64,000 nucleotides of DNA from Trichinella spiralis (taxonomy: Eukaryota; Nematoda; Enoplea; Trichinellida; Trichinellidae). Under the pieces are notes generated by a model. It ran no database searches. It was not told the DNA's origin and saw nothing but the letters and a program-made list of their open reading frames with translations. This document shows, one piece after another, positions 1-11,021 of this stretch (its first letter is position 1; each line of letters opens with the position of its first letter). The translations under genes were made by a program, and so were the position numbers. Location: contig CM012955.1 in the NCBI GenBank assembly GCA_000181795.3, positions 672,921 through 736,920 of the forward strand. The letters are read 5' to 3'.

Positions 1-117
1 TAAATTTCTTTGTTCATAAATAAATGATTAAACTATTTAAAATAATGGCTGTGTTTGTTCGAATTATCCATTTTTCACTGATGGATGGATATTTGAGGAG
101 TTTCAACTATTTTTCAG

Positions 118-722
118 GGAGTCCGGATTACGAAACCGTCAGTGAATCAAGGGCGCCCAGTGCAAACGATGTCTTGGAACCGCGGCCAGGAACCGAACAA
201 ATACACCAGGCCGTACAATACCAAATCGCCCAACGTCAAACCGGCCACTCGGCTACCTAAAACACCACCGCCAAGAGTTTGCAATGGAATAACGCCATGC
301 ATACCGCTCGAAGAGGCAAACAGGCGCTACGAGGACTGTTGCGAGGAGAGAGGCATAAAGACTGCTTGTATAAACTACTGCCGCTATGATATATCTTTGG
401 AAGAAGTGAGTTATATATACATATATTTCATTTTCTTGTTCAATTACTCATTTCCCTTTTATTATCCATCCAGGCACGTTTCGCGTTCATGCATGGAAAA
501 TGCCCATTCAGACAACTCCAAACCTATCTATCTTGCGCAGCGCAGGGCAAGGACCGACGAGACTGCTGTCGTAAAAAGGGCATTCTCAATGGATCGCTGG
601 CCTTCTGCGAATACTTCTGCGCACCGGACCTCGACGGATTCCCGGGTGCAAAACCAAAATACCAGCCCTGTGCACAGAAACTGATGCAAATGATGAACTG
701 CTTCTGGGCTGGACTGCAGTAG
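118..722 (+). CDS. DB-module secreted cysteine-rich protein (5' partial)
   Basis: The 3' two exons are visible. The first runs 118-405 after a tttcag acceptor, the second 474-722 after atccag, and they join in phase 0 and end in TAG at 720-722. The joined C-terminal half has about a dozen cysteines in the DB-module order: a lone Cys pair, a CC doublet (YEDCCEERG), CxxxC, a second lone pair, a second CC doublet (RRDCCRKKG), then CEYFC and a closing Cys pair. This domain (Pfam DB) is known from nematode extracellular proteins and its function is poorly defined. A basic, Pro/Asn-rich linker precedes it. The start codon and any signal peptide lie upstream of the window or in an unseen 5' exon. 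A polyadenylation signal AATAAA sits at 826-831. The frame and cysteine order are seen; extracellular location is inferred. Confidence 0.85.
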
Positions 723-825
723 AATCTGCACCACAATATTCTACTGTATCACACTGATTCAGCCGACAACATCAACAAGAAAGGAAACAATCCTATACAA
801 ATGTTTGCTTTTCATTTGCTTTTTC

Positions 826-831
826 AATAAA
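826..831 (+). terminator. Poly(A) signal of the DB-module gene
   Basis: A canonical AATAAA lies 104 nt after the stop codon of the DB-module gene. Confidence 0.6.
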
Positions 832-1346
832 ACTCGGATCTCCTTAAACAAACTGGAACCCTTACGTTCTGGCGGAAACCATCGGATTTGTTAACAATTT
901 ACACCGTCAGAGTTGAATATGAAGGCAAATAAATGGGATATAAACGAAAAAGTACAAATTGCAAATTGTAAAACGAGACAAATGCACTGTGCCAAAGTTG
1001 AAGCAACGGAAAACTCGGTCACTTTTCACGCGAATACTGAAATGGCAATCATTCATAACTTACCCACTGAAAACACAAAACTCGCCCGTTGAAAAAACCG
1101 TTTCACAATCAATCAGTTCAGTGAAAACAAAACCACGCAACAACAAACAACAATCAAGCAAATACAAATGCAATTGAAAGCATAGAAAAAAAAGTACGAC
1201 AATGGTTCGCTTTCTCCATCAAATTATTTTTCACTTCCCCTCTATCGAATCCACAAAAATACCCTTTAGATCACAATTGAAACATTCTGTTTTTACTTCT
1301 TCTCTATTAATTTAAATAATGAAATTTTTTGAACGTACAATTTCAA
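832..1346. other. Convergent intergenic stretch
   Basis: About 500 bp between the convergent ends of the DB-module gene and the visible RICTOR exons. The sequence is A-rich and shows no convincing exon on either strand, although RICTOR would be expected to continue in this direction. Confidence 0.5.
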
Positions 1347-4300
1347 TCAATCTGTCTGTATAAATGGAGAAAAGTCGTCGGTAATCTTGCTTTGCTCAAT
1401 AAAATATAATGCATCTCTACTGTTTTATTTTACATATTGAAAAGAAATTAACACGTTAAAAAGCCAAAATATATGTGTGGAGCAAATGAAATTTACATAC
1501 CTGTCAATAATTCCAACACGACAAAGCTGTTCCAGTCCTTCTTTCGTACTGCTCAGTTGAAAAATGAAAGCGAAATAATCAACAGCAGCAGTTGTATCCA
1601 AACTCCTCTTGCACAGAATACCCAAGTATAGATTTTCCTATCAAAAACAACAACAAAACAATAACAATAAATATCCTAATATAAAATTCAAACATAAAAT
1701 CAGTAAAAATGAGATATGAGAAAATTCTACACTTCTGACATGATCTGCTTGTTGGAGAAGGGAAAAATAACTAACCGGGGATAGTTCGATAAGTAGATTT
1801 TTCAAAAAGCCCTGCAACTGCTGATTCATTGCAGAACCAACCGGAGCTTTGGACAATACATTCATCAATTTGCAACCAACGCGCGAATAGGAACGATAAT
1901 CTTCACAAAGATCCTTGAATGGCCCCTGAGGTTCGAAAAATTGTAAAACAGTTTCTGTCAATCTGAAAACAATAAATTCCATAAACACAATAATAAAATT
2001 TACAACAAAACCAATGTTCTCCGGCAATGATTTTTAAATTTTGAAATAATATGCAAATTTTCATTTTTGACAATTGCACATGCTTTTCAATATACTGTAG
2101 TTTTTTGAATTCTGTAATTTGCACGAACAATTTTTACGAATTTTTCTTAAATTTTTTTTTCAAAAACAGATAACATTAAAAATTAATCATTAAAATGTTA
2201 CTTCACAAAAGTTTCTTCTTCGTAAAATTCGGTGATTGTCGGTAATACGGACATTGCGTGGTCAACGAGCAACCAATCCCATTCTTGCCACTGAGACATA
2301 TTCAAAGAGAGAACTTTCGTCTCTGGAAGTAATTTCAAAACATAATCCTACAAGAAAAATTGCATAACGTATACAATTCATTTTGTTTTTCTACATCAAT
2401 TTTTTCCATATAAATACAGAATACAAATTTCGAAATAAAATTTTCATTGAATCAAAAAGCCATACTTTATTACATCGTTGAATGGCAGTGACGTAGGGAT
2501 CTGAATGAGATGGAAATTTATTTGGAGTAGATCTTCGATAAATCAGATCAAAAAGTAAATATTTGAACGTCATTTGATCACGATAAGCTCTCAGTTCGTT
2601 TATACGATTCATCACCATCAAACCACGACTTGATATAAATAGAAAAAATTATTAAGATGAATTTGACTTCTGATAAAGGAACATGATAAAAAGAGATCGA
2701 AATACTTTTTCAAAATTTCATCCACAATTGGCAAATTCTGTGAATCGTACAATTGATCCCATCCGAGAGCGGATTTCAAAGTCATATTTTTAAACCAGTG
2801 AAAACCCTGAAAATCACTTTGCAACAAAAAAAAGAAAATCAAAAAAGAAAACAATACTGTGTTTAGAATTTCTTCAATCAGGACAGTTATCTTGATGTTC
2901 AACGGATCGTCAGGATCGACAATAACCATTCTGCACAATATCTGAAACGAAGTTCTTTAAAAGCAAATTAAACCTATAAGCAGCAGTTTTTGTTATTATA
3001 AAATTAATTTATTACTTACTTGCAAAATTCCTCGCTGAACTAGACAATAAAGAGAAAAAGTGATGCACAAATCAGAAAGATCCATTCGTTTCCGTTCCCA
3101 AAATTTCTTTAGCAATTCCGCATCAGCCAAAATGAAATTTTCATTCACTTTACATTGGCATGAACTCGACATACGTGTACCTTGAATTAAATTTTTAAAA
3201 AATATTTTGAAAACTATTCCTCATAACCATGTAGCCTGCCTATTTGACAAGCTCACCAGTTTTGTATGCGCGAACATCATCCCAGCAAGAAAATTCTTCG
3301 TCAGCAAAATCCGCTAACGCCAAATCGCAGAGAATTTTCACCGCCATTTTCTGCAAAAAATAAAAAAAATTAATTAATTAAATTTAAATATTAAAAAAAT
3401 GTAACCTGTATTGGACTATCTTCGATTCTCAAAGCGGAAAAGATACAAGTTATTGGACAATTTTCTATTTCACCCAAATCGACAATACGCCGACAACTTA
3501 TTGGTAAATTGTCGACTGACAAACAGTGAATCAATCCTGACCATGTACGCAAGGAGCTGACGATCGCAATGCGACAATTATTCAACACGTTATCTGGTTT
3601 GAATCTGCATGCAGAAAAAAATACATATAAAAAAATTAACAAAGAAAAAAAAATTCATTTTCACATACGGTCCGTTGTGTTGACGCTTTTCCAAATCTAA
3701 ACTTTTCCCATAATTCGGTTCCATCAATGGCGCCAGCAATTCCTTGAAAGTACAAATTTGCACATCAGAACAAATCAAATCAAAATAACCAAAATAGAAG
3801 ACAATTTACATAATAGAACGCAGAACGGTGATTAACAGGCACATCCGAGGCAGAGATACTGTTGAAAACGTAACACATCAAATAAGAAAGACACTGCACT
3901 TGACGTGGGAATGGCGACATCAACATCTGACGTGACATGCAGTTCAAAAAACTGTTGCAGTGAAGAACAATCATTCGATGACGAATGGCTGAAAATTGAA
4001 AACTGTTATTTTTAATAATTCAAATCTGTTGCATTTTCCTATAAAGTTAATTAATTAATTAACAAATAAACATAAATAAATCTTACTCAGTTCGCAAATC
4101 AACGCCAGAGCAGCCATGGCCAAAGAATCGCCTTCGGTTTGACCGTGAAAAATCACAGCCATCAATGATTTCACAATACTCGTTGGAACATCGTTTGGAA
4201 ATTTGTCGATGATATACATGAACAGTCGAAGACAAGCTATTCGGTCGCTGTCATCATCCAGAGCAGTTTCGAAACATCTGCAAAAAATTTAAATTCACAA

Positions 4301-4931
4301 ACAGGCATATAATAAATATTTATTGTTCAGTCATATTTCAGTGTATATCACCTGACCACGAGATGATCAATTCCAAGTTTCAGGGCAACTTTAAAATCAT
4401 CCGACGAACGAAGCAGCCAACGTAAGCAAAGCAAACTGACCAAACGAATTTCACTTTCTTCATCAAGCAGAAGACATCGAATGCTGAAACGCAAGATAAC
4501 TGCAAAACGTATTATTTCTTTCTTCTTCCACCAGAATCTCACCACATGAAAACTTCCTCTGCCGATAATCCTATTGCAAATGCAGCATCGGCCGCATGAC
4601 GAAAAAGAGTGACCAAACGTTTCACGTTCGCCAGTCGAGTTACATGACTACAAGTTCCACTGATTGCAACACGCAACGAATAAATTATTCTATCTTCGAC
4701 AGCTTGAAATTATGCAAATTCAGTATTAATTTCCAACAATTAATCGGAAAACTGTTTACAGTCAGAATCTTGGAATTGGTCATCTTCTTCAACAGTATCT
4801 TCTTGATCTTGAAAAACAATAACTCAGCGTAAGAGAGTAAATCTGACTGAACTCAACCGATCAAATTAATTACTTCTCCTGGCACGACTTTGCATCAACG
4901 ATCTTCCACGATAAGTGAGCTGTGCTTTCAT
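1347..4931 (-). CDS. rictor: RICTOR, TORC2 scaffold (N-terminal half)
   Basis: Rictor is the defining scaffold of TOR complex 2, which activates AKT/SGK-type kinases. The start ATG is 4931-4929. Exon 1 (4874-4931) holds YRGRSLMQSRARR, matching the conserved RGRSL..R.R start of RICTOR. It joins an acidic exon at 4760-4807 and a third exon at 4543-4702. The next exon (about 4350-4490) carries the helical repeat with LKLGIDHLVVR (vertebrate form LKVDYLIAR). Further exons match the family in order: the FPNDVPTSIVKSLMAV block, RTWSGLIHCL (RSWAGIINL in vertebrates), RINELRAYRDQ, WQEWDWLLVDHAMSVLP, and ENLYLGILCKRS near 1610. The last clear exon ends at 1501 with a good GTATGT donor. One possible final exon (1419-1347) gives 24 more codons and a stop. 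The protein would then end near residue 720, where other RICTORs are 1,500 or longer. The C-terminal half is therefore missing, unseen, or beyond the window edge. Confidence 0.88.
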
Positions 4932-6026
4932 TCTCTTGTTACAGTTGTGAAATTTTTACAATTCTGAAAAAAAAACAGAAAAAATGGCTTGAAAAACACA
5001 CACACAACTAATAATCCAAAATATGTGCACATTTCAACTACTCTGAAAGTGTTCATATAGTAGAGCAATTTTAATATGACGTTCAACACAAGAATGTGTA
5101 AGTTGAATATCAAACTAATTTACGCAAGAAGAAAGAAATGTTAATCAACGAAACCGTTCTTGAGAAAGTCCGCATATTAACACAAAATAAATAAATAAAT
5201 AAATAAAATAATATACATAAAATATGTGCAAACATTGATGAATAATCATCAGCATGAAGCATGCACACAAAGTTTGCCATCTGTTTACATTTTGATTAAA
5301 ACTAAATCAACAAATCACGTTAAAATGTCAAAATGTTCAACTGCCACTCCTGAATTAGGAAAATCGCAATTGCAGCTTGCACTTTTCATAAACATGGAAG
5401 CACAGAGACGATAAAAATAACACTGAACACGTCAGCAGAGTTATAAAGTTCAAACTGCTGCAAAACTGAACGCAATCAGCAATACAATTGCAAACTCCAA
5501 ACCCATGATACAGTAATTTTAAAATACTGCAAGTAAATTTTACGGTTCATGAAATAAAATATAGTATAACAAATTCAAATACTAATTAAAAAATGGGAAT
5601 ATCTTAATAATCCAATATTTCAAGTTTAAAATGCTATCCTTTAATTAGCATTTATTTGCAAAATAGCATATTTATGCAACATATTTGTGCAAGATGAATA
5701 AACGGTAAATAAATAATTATGTAAATAATATAAACGCATTTCAATAATTTTTATAATTTATGCATTACATTCAATGCTGAAAATGAAATAATACGTTATC
5801 ATTTCATTCATTACAGTAATAAACTGTCTTACTGTAGGATTACTTCCTGATTTTTATATTTTAATTAATAATTCATTCACTTCGAACGTTTAATATTCAA
5901 TTGATTTATCAATTGAAGTTTTCTGTTGTAAATTTGTGCATGGAATTTGTCATCATATTTTTCTTTCTAAAAAAGAAATAGAATTTTCTAATTTTTAGAT
6001 ACATCTGACGTGTATAGTGAATAATT
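4932..6026. promoter_or_regulatory. Divergent intergenic region between rictor and COX15
   Basis: Both flanking genes point away from this 1.1 kb stretch, so it must hold both promoters. It is AT-rich, with short ATAA/AATA runs near 5190-5215. I see no TATA box or initiator I could defend, and no credible coding exon. Confidence 0.4.
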
Positions 6027-7613
6027 ATGGCCATGTTGATTGGAATGAGCAGCATAAGTCGTGGGCAGTTGAGTTTTTTGCAGAACCACTTAGTGAAAAA
6101 AAGTTTAAACGTTGCACGCTCCTGCAACCTCAGGTAGGATGAAAGTTTAATACTCATTTTACCTGACAGTTGTTCGCTTTTGCAGACGATTTGTACACTC
6201 TGGAACAGATGGCAAGTTAACAAAATGGTCACCTCGTAAAGCGCAATCCGTATGGCTATTCGCCTCAGCTGGTATGGTCTCTGCAACGATCATTATTGGT
6301 GGTGTTACACGGTGTGAAATGCTTTTTTCTGAAATCAAGAAAAACAACAATATATAATATAATATAATACAATATTTTTGTGTTTGTCTTTTGAACCAGG
6401 CTAACGGAATCCGGTTTGAGCATGGTAGATTGGCGTGTTTTTCGTGAAATGATGCCACCTATAACAGAAGAAGATTGGCTTGGAGAATTTGAAAAATACA
6501 AGCTTTATCCGGATTATAAACAGTTTGTGCAGTGGGAAAGTTTTCAAATAGTGCATTTTTAAGAGTACGTGTTTAGAAAAAGTTCCTATTCCGAGATGAC
6601 TTTGGATGAATTCAAAGCAATTTGGGTTATGGAATACGCACACAGAATGCTAGCAAGGAGCACAGGCTTGGTATTTGCTGTACCGGCCGTGTATTTCTGG
6701 TTGCGAGGACGCCTGGCATCTCATTTGAAAGTTCCAGTACTTACCGCAGGCACTCTGTTCCTTTCACAAGTGAATGTTTTCAGTGTACAAGTAAATATTG
6801 ATAGCATAAGTCGAATCGATTTTTCAAGGCACTTTTGGGTTGGTATATGGTGAAATCTGGTCTAGAATCTGGTGAACAAAATTCACATGTTCGAGTTAGT
6901 CAGTATCGCCTCACAGCTCATTTATCACTCGCAGTTGGTTTGTACGGTCTACTATTCTGGTACGGATTGTCAAGTATATTTCCACCATCGGCGGTAATTG
7001 TTTTCTGTTATTATGTTGCTATTCAAGAAAAAAAAAATATATATAAATTATTATATAGAATTATTCAATTGCTGGAATGAAAAGACTGAAATTATTGAGC
7101 ATACTGAGCGTCGTTTCGACATCGTTGACAACAATTTCTGGCGGATTTGTTGCCGGTCTCAATGCGGGATTGGTCTACAATTCGTGGCCGAAGTTCGCCG
7201 ACCGTTGGATACCGACAGATTTGTTGACCATGAATCCAACTTGGCTTAATTTTTTCGACAATCCAACAACAGTACAATTTGTTCATCGAAATTTGGTACA
7301 TATGCTTGCTTGCTTTATTTATTTATGTGATTTATTTGAAAAGAGACATCATTCATTCACACAGGCCTACATGACGGTGGCGTTGGTGACGGCTACTTGG
7401 CTAGTTGGGTGTCGGCTTCCGTTGAACAAACGATGCAGACGGATCTTACATGCTGTGATCACGATCGCGTACCTGCAAGCAGCCATTGGTGTGGGCACGT
7501 TGTTGCACCATGTACCAGTTTCTATGGGTGCTTTGCATCAGAGTAACTCGTTAGCTTTGTTCAGCTTTTGTTTGTGGTTGTTGAATGAATTGCGTCGAAT
7601 TCCTCCGGTGTGA
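6027..7613 (+). CDS. COX15: Heme A synthase COX15, mitochondrial
   Basis: COX15 oxidises the C8 methyl of heme O to make heme A for cytochrome c oxidase in the mitochondrial inner membrane. Seven exons read cleanly: 6027-6133, 6186-6311, 6400-6531, 6577-6769, 6829-6993, 7059-7295 and 7365-7613, giving 402 aa (human about 410). The N-terminus is basic and Ser/Asn-rich with no acidic residue, as in a mitochondrial presequence. Family motifs in order: [22 protein letters not shown] (heme-ligand His), [22 protein letters not shown] (His), [25 protein letters not shown] (His), HQSNSLAL (His) and the terminal LNELRRIPP. The conserved histidines expected to bind the two hemes are all present. The intron at 7296-7364 is 69 nt with no in-frame stop; removing it restores the family alignment. 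The gene converges on PUS10, 68 bp away. Confidence 0.95.
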
Positions 7614-7637
7614 AATGCCTCATTGCTGTGTATAGGA

Positions 7638-7643
7638 AATAAA
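7638..7643 (+). terminator. Poly(A) signal of COX15
   Basis: AATAAA lies 25 nt after the COX15 stop, with a second copy about 10 nt on. The whole 3' end must fit in the short gap before the convergent PUS10 stop, so the 3' UTRs may overlap as antisense. Confidence 0.55.
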
Positions 7644-7681
7644 TAGCGAATAAATGAACCAATTTTTGCAATTTGTATTTA

Positions 7682-9055
7682 TCAGTCGACCGACTGAACA
7701 TCCAAAAGCAGTATGTCGAGCTGAATGCCCAACAGGTCGGACAGCGAAGGTCTGGTTCGTCCCCAGTCGCCGTGAATAAATTCTTTGATATAAGTTCCGG
7801 CTTCGGCTTGCAAAGTGATCAAGAAGCGTGTTGGACAATCGGACGGTATGGCTCGCATCCACTTGATCAAACGGCGTCGCCGTAGAACGGCCCGTCGGTG
7901 GGCCACGCGTATTGGTGTCCACTGATGAATGGTGAGATCCACCAGCGAGCCCAGGGCGTGCAGTTTGGCTTTATCGACCACCGCCCCGGCTTCGGGGTCG
8001 ACCACGCGGCACAGGGCGACGTAGGTTTTCAGCTTTTCTTCTTCGCATCGTTTCAACGCTTCCAGCACAGCTTCTTCGGTAGTCAACTTGAGCTCGCTGA
8101 CCGAGAAATCCAACGTGCTGGAGTTGATTTCCGACTGAAGCCGCGTGGCGTGGTCGTCTGTTAGCCGCGTCACTTTTGGATTGAGGCAGTGCAGAACGAA
8201 CGGACGGCCACGCCCCAGCATGCGCACATCCGAATCCTCGCGCCCGGCGGTCGATAGCTTGAATCGGTCTGCGAAGATAATCGAACCGACGGCTTTTTGC
8301 AGTTGCTGTTGCAGGGAGTCGAACCAGGAGCCTAACCATGGGCTTTGATAAAGCTTACGCGAAAATTTGCAATAACGTCCGGTCAAGTAAAGCGTCGACG
8401 TTTTAAACTCGACCCTATACTGACGTGTCGACTGACCGTCGGCCACCGCCAACGCCAGCTTGCGTCGCCAAATCAGAGCTTCAGCAGCATCCAAACCCTC
8501 GGCCCATTTCTTCACTGCCGACCGTTGGCTCGGCCAGTGGGCCGTATCCATTGCCAACTGGTCGACCAGCAGGGCCGAACAGCGCTGCTGGTCCTGTTCG
8601 TCAGTGATCAGCACGTCGATGACCAGGTCGGCTGTTTGCCTGTCCACGGCACGCATGGACAGTTCGGTTTCGACGAAACTGACCAGCGCGGTTTTCAACA
8701 GCAACTTCCGGTCCAAAGATCCGTCGTCCGAGCCCAGGCAACGGTCCAGCGAATCCTGCGCGTCGGTGAACACCGGCACATCAACCTTGAGGCAAAACGA
8801 GCCGCAGTCGTAGCGTTGACCACGGTACTGGGCCAAAATTTGGCGACCAATCGACAACAGAAACGATGCTTTCAACAAATCGCCACAGTCGCAGCAGACG
8901 CTGCCATTGGCGCACGTCGCAAGTCGTTCCAACAACTGCTCCCTGAAATGAACCAACTCCAACTGTTCCGACCTCAGCCAAGTGCACAAACAGCCGACGG
9001 ATTTAAAATTTTCCAACAACTTCGACTCTGCCTCCTGACGCATCGTTTGTACCAT
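7682..9055 (-). CDS. PUS10: tRNA pseudouridine synthase Pus10
   Basis: Pus10 makes pseudouridine in the TPsiC arm (54/55) of some tRNAs. This is a single 457-residue exon (human 529). The N-terminus has a likely zinc-binding cysteine group, GCLC at 21-24 and VCCDC at 52-56; the first pair is CxC where CxxC is usual. The catalytic half carries FKTSTLYLTGRYCKFSRKL (about 217-235), then the signature STAGREDSDVRMLGRGRPF (about 268-286), whose GREDxDVR holds the catalytic Asp. The C-terminal AGTYIKEFIHGDWGRTRPS and DILLLDVQSVD match the family's RNA-binding end. The gene has no introns and is much more GC-rich than its neighbours, which shows in long false frames on both strands. ATG 9055 is the first Met of the open frame. 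The call is confident; the composition is unexplained. Confidence 0.95.
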   Translation of the reverse strand: MVQTMRQEAESKLLENFKSVGCLCTWLRSEQLELVHFREQLLERLATCANGSVCCDCGDLLKASFLLSIGRQILAQYRGQRYDCGSFCLKVDVPVFTDAQDSLDRCLGSDDGSLDRKLLLKTALVSFVETELSMRAVDRQTADLVIDVLITDEQDQQRCSALLVDQLAMDTAHWPSQRSAVKKWAEGLDAAEALIWRRKLALAVADGQSTRQYRVEFKTSTLYLTGRYCKFSRKLYQSPWLGSWFDSLQQQLQKAVGSIIFADRFKLSTAGREDSDVRMLGRGRPFVLHCLNPKVTRLTDDHATRLQSEINSSTLDFSVSELKLTTEEAVLEALKRCEEEKLKTYVALCRVVDPEAGAVVDKAKLHALGSLVDLTIHQWTPIRVAHRRAVLRRRRLIKWMRAIPSDCPTRFLITLQAEAGTYIKEFIHGDWGRTRPSLSDLLGIQLDILLLDVQSVD

Positions 9056-10305
9056 AGTTCCACCGGTCCATGCAATGAGACGACAAAAATATTCAATTCA
9101 AATACCTACAACAACAGTGAACATTTTACAATCGAATACAAACGAATATTTCAAACGACAATTATTATTATATATTATTTAAATATATTTTGTCGATAAA
9201 CTTTTCATGTAACCATAAATACATGCGATGTGTACAGTACAAATGATCTTCTTCTCTTGTTGTTTCTATCAAAGCAACAAAACAGAAAAAGAATACAATT
9301 AATATGCTCAAAAAATGATTATTTTAAATGTAAAACGGTGTTTTTAAATTAAATTCGAAAATAATAATTTCATTTGAAAACTAACAAACAAACTGAAAGC
9401 AAATATATTCGAGTAGAATCAAAAAGTGCCAGCATACAACCAAACTTCTATTGTAAAGGGAAAATCAAGGAGTAATCACAGTATGAAATTGATAAGCGTA
9501 TGGTTTTTTTTTATTGATAATAAGGTGATAAAACTTTTTCAAAAAAGTTTACATCATTAATTCGTTATTAAAAATAATTTTCAAATGCCATATTTTCGTC
9601 CACTACAACCACAATAGAATGGTCGCCTGCATTTACCGCAATGCGATACGCTAGCTACGATTTCGGCACCACTGCCATGGAAATTTTCTTCTGTATTCAT
9701 TATTGGGAATATCGTTTAGCAGGGAATTTTTTTGAAAAAAATTGTTTTTTTCGTGTGCTTTTTCCTTTGTAATATAATCTGATGAAATGAAAAATTAATA
9801 AAAACATCAAAACATGATCTATTATGGAAACACTGATGATGGAAATAAATTCATGATAAAATTTGTAATTTATGATTTTGCTAATATATATATTTCGACA
9901 GTGTATAATTTTTTGATAATATTTCTACCGGATCTTTCGCACATAAAACTAAAAAAAATAAAATAACACCCTCTGTAAGTTCGATTGGTGTCTATTTATA
10001 TTGAAGCAATTTATGTGAACATGCAAAAGAGTAAATTTTAAAACTAAAAATATGTATGAAAAAAAATTTAATAAAAATTTAAACTTATTCTAAATGAGAT
10101 AAATTATTAAATTTTAGATTAAAATTTAGAATTAAAAATAAACTTTTGTTTAAATTTAAAGTAAAGTAAAAAATGTAACTTTGAAATAAAGTTTAAATTA
10201 AGGAGACACAGGCACGAGTTTAAAGTAAAAGATTACGATACGTCAGTTTAGCCTTCGGTCAGTTTGTCTACACTAAAACTGAAGAACGGTTCGCTTTGTT
10301 TCGAA
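9056..10305. promoter_or_regulatory. Divergent intergenic region between PUS10 and the KH gene
   Basis: This AT-rich 1.25 kb stretch lies between two outward-pointing intronless genes. The only coding-like content is the small cysteine ORF at 9581-9700 (minus), listed separately. A cag acceptor-like site at 10258-10263 may start the KH gene's coding exon. Confidence 0.4.
9581..9700 (-). CDS. Possible 39-aa cysteine-rich small protein
   Basis: A short open frame starts at ATG 9700-9698 and stops at 9583-9581. Its C-terminal half, HCGKCRRPFYCGCSG, packs four cysteines as CxxC-x6-CxC, which looks like a small metal site or a disulfide knot. An AATAAA on the same strand lies about 70 nt after the stop. 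The segment is visibly less AT-rich than its surroundings. I recognise no family. It could equally be the last exon of a longer gene or chance. Confidence 0.3.
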   Translation of the reverse strand: MNTEENFHGSGAEIVASVSHCGKCRRPFYCGCSGRKYGI

Positions 10306-11016
10306 ATGGATGGAAATGGAAACCATTCGAACAAATCCCGGTTCGAGAAGAACAACGAATTGATTGCCATACTTCAAGAAATGCCAGAAGGACCAGAAAA
10401 GGAGGAGTTGATCGAACAGTATATTGATGACCTTTTCAAACTCCCGATGTTCCAAAATGTCGAGTCTCCACCAGAACCGTCGGGAAGTGTAAAATATGCG
10501 GTCGCGAGAATGTGCATGGACATATCGCAAAAACCATGGAATGTTCGTGGACGGATTTTCGGTCCTAGGGGCAGTACTGTGAAAGCAATTGAAAAGTATT
10601 CGGAGTGCGAGGTCGACCTGGCTTTCTTCTTTCCAGGCAAGATGTGTGCACGCATCTCTGTGAGAGATTATGAAAATGTGGGCAACTGGAAAATCGAAAA
10701 AGCGAAAATGTTCATTGAAGAATTGTTGAAAGTTCCCGAGGATGGAAATGACGATTTGGTAATCAAGCTACAGATGGCCGAACTAGCAGTGCGTCGACGA
10801 AATTTTGAAAACCGTCTACCACCACCTACTCGCAAAAAGGACGACGACTCTAGTAGTAGTCTAGAAGAAGGTGAATTACGGAGCAGTGATGAAATGTCAT
10901 TCAGCGAATATGGAGAAGAAAATGGTAATGAGGAAGAACCGTTGGGCGAAAACGAATTCAATGATGACGATGAGTCTTTCAACGAAGCGACAGACTGGTT
11001 TTTTAATTCACTCTGA
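10306..11016 (+). CDS. STAR-type KH-domain RNA-binding protein, divergent
   Basis: The frame is a single exon. The first ATG is 10306; the frame stays open to about 10264 just after a cag, so a 5' exon with another start is possible. A helical segment (about 8-42, with PEGPEKEELIEQYIDDL) is where STAR proteins carry the Qua1 dimerisation region. A single KH domain follows: WNVRGRIFGPRGSTVKAIEK has the GRIxGPRG loop of the Quaking/Sam68/GLD-1 family, and EDGNDDLVIKLQMAELAVRR matches the start of Qua2. The segment after the GPRG loop is shorter and differs from GLD-1/QKI. The C-terminal third is acidic and Ser-rich (SSSSLEEGEL). A role in pre-mRNA splicing or translation control is inferred from the family only. 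Confidence 0.8.
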   Translation: MDGNGNHSNKSRFEKNNELIAILQEMPEGPEKEELIEQYIDDLFKLPMFQNVESPPEPSGSVKYAVARMCMDISQKPWNVRGRIFGPRGSTVKAIEKYSECEVDLAFFFPGKMCARISVRDYENVGNWKIEKAKMFIEELLKVPEDGNDDLVIKLQMAELAVRRRNFENRLPPPTRKKDDDSSSSLEEGELRSSDEMSFSEYGEENGNEEEPLGENEFNDDDESFNEATDWFFNSL

Positions 11017-11021
11017 ATAAA
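11016..11021 (+). terminator. Poly(A) signal overlapping the KH stop codon
   Basis: The stop TGA at 11014-11016 shares its last A with an AATAAA hexamer. If used, the 3' UTR would be only some 15-25 nt. Confidence 0.45.

Noticed and set aside
8345-9199. A 284-codon plus-strand frame opposite PUS10
   Set aside because: It is the antisense shadow of the GC-rich PUS10 exon; its product has no domain, whereas the minus frame carries the full PUS10 signature.
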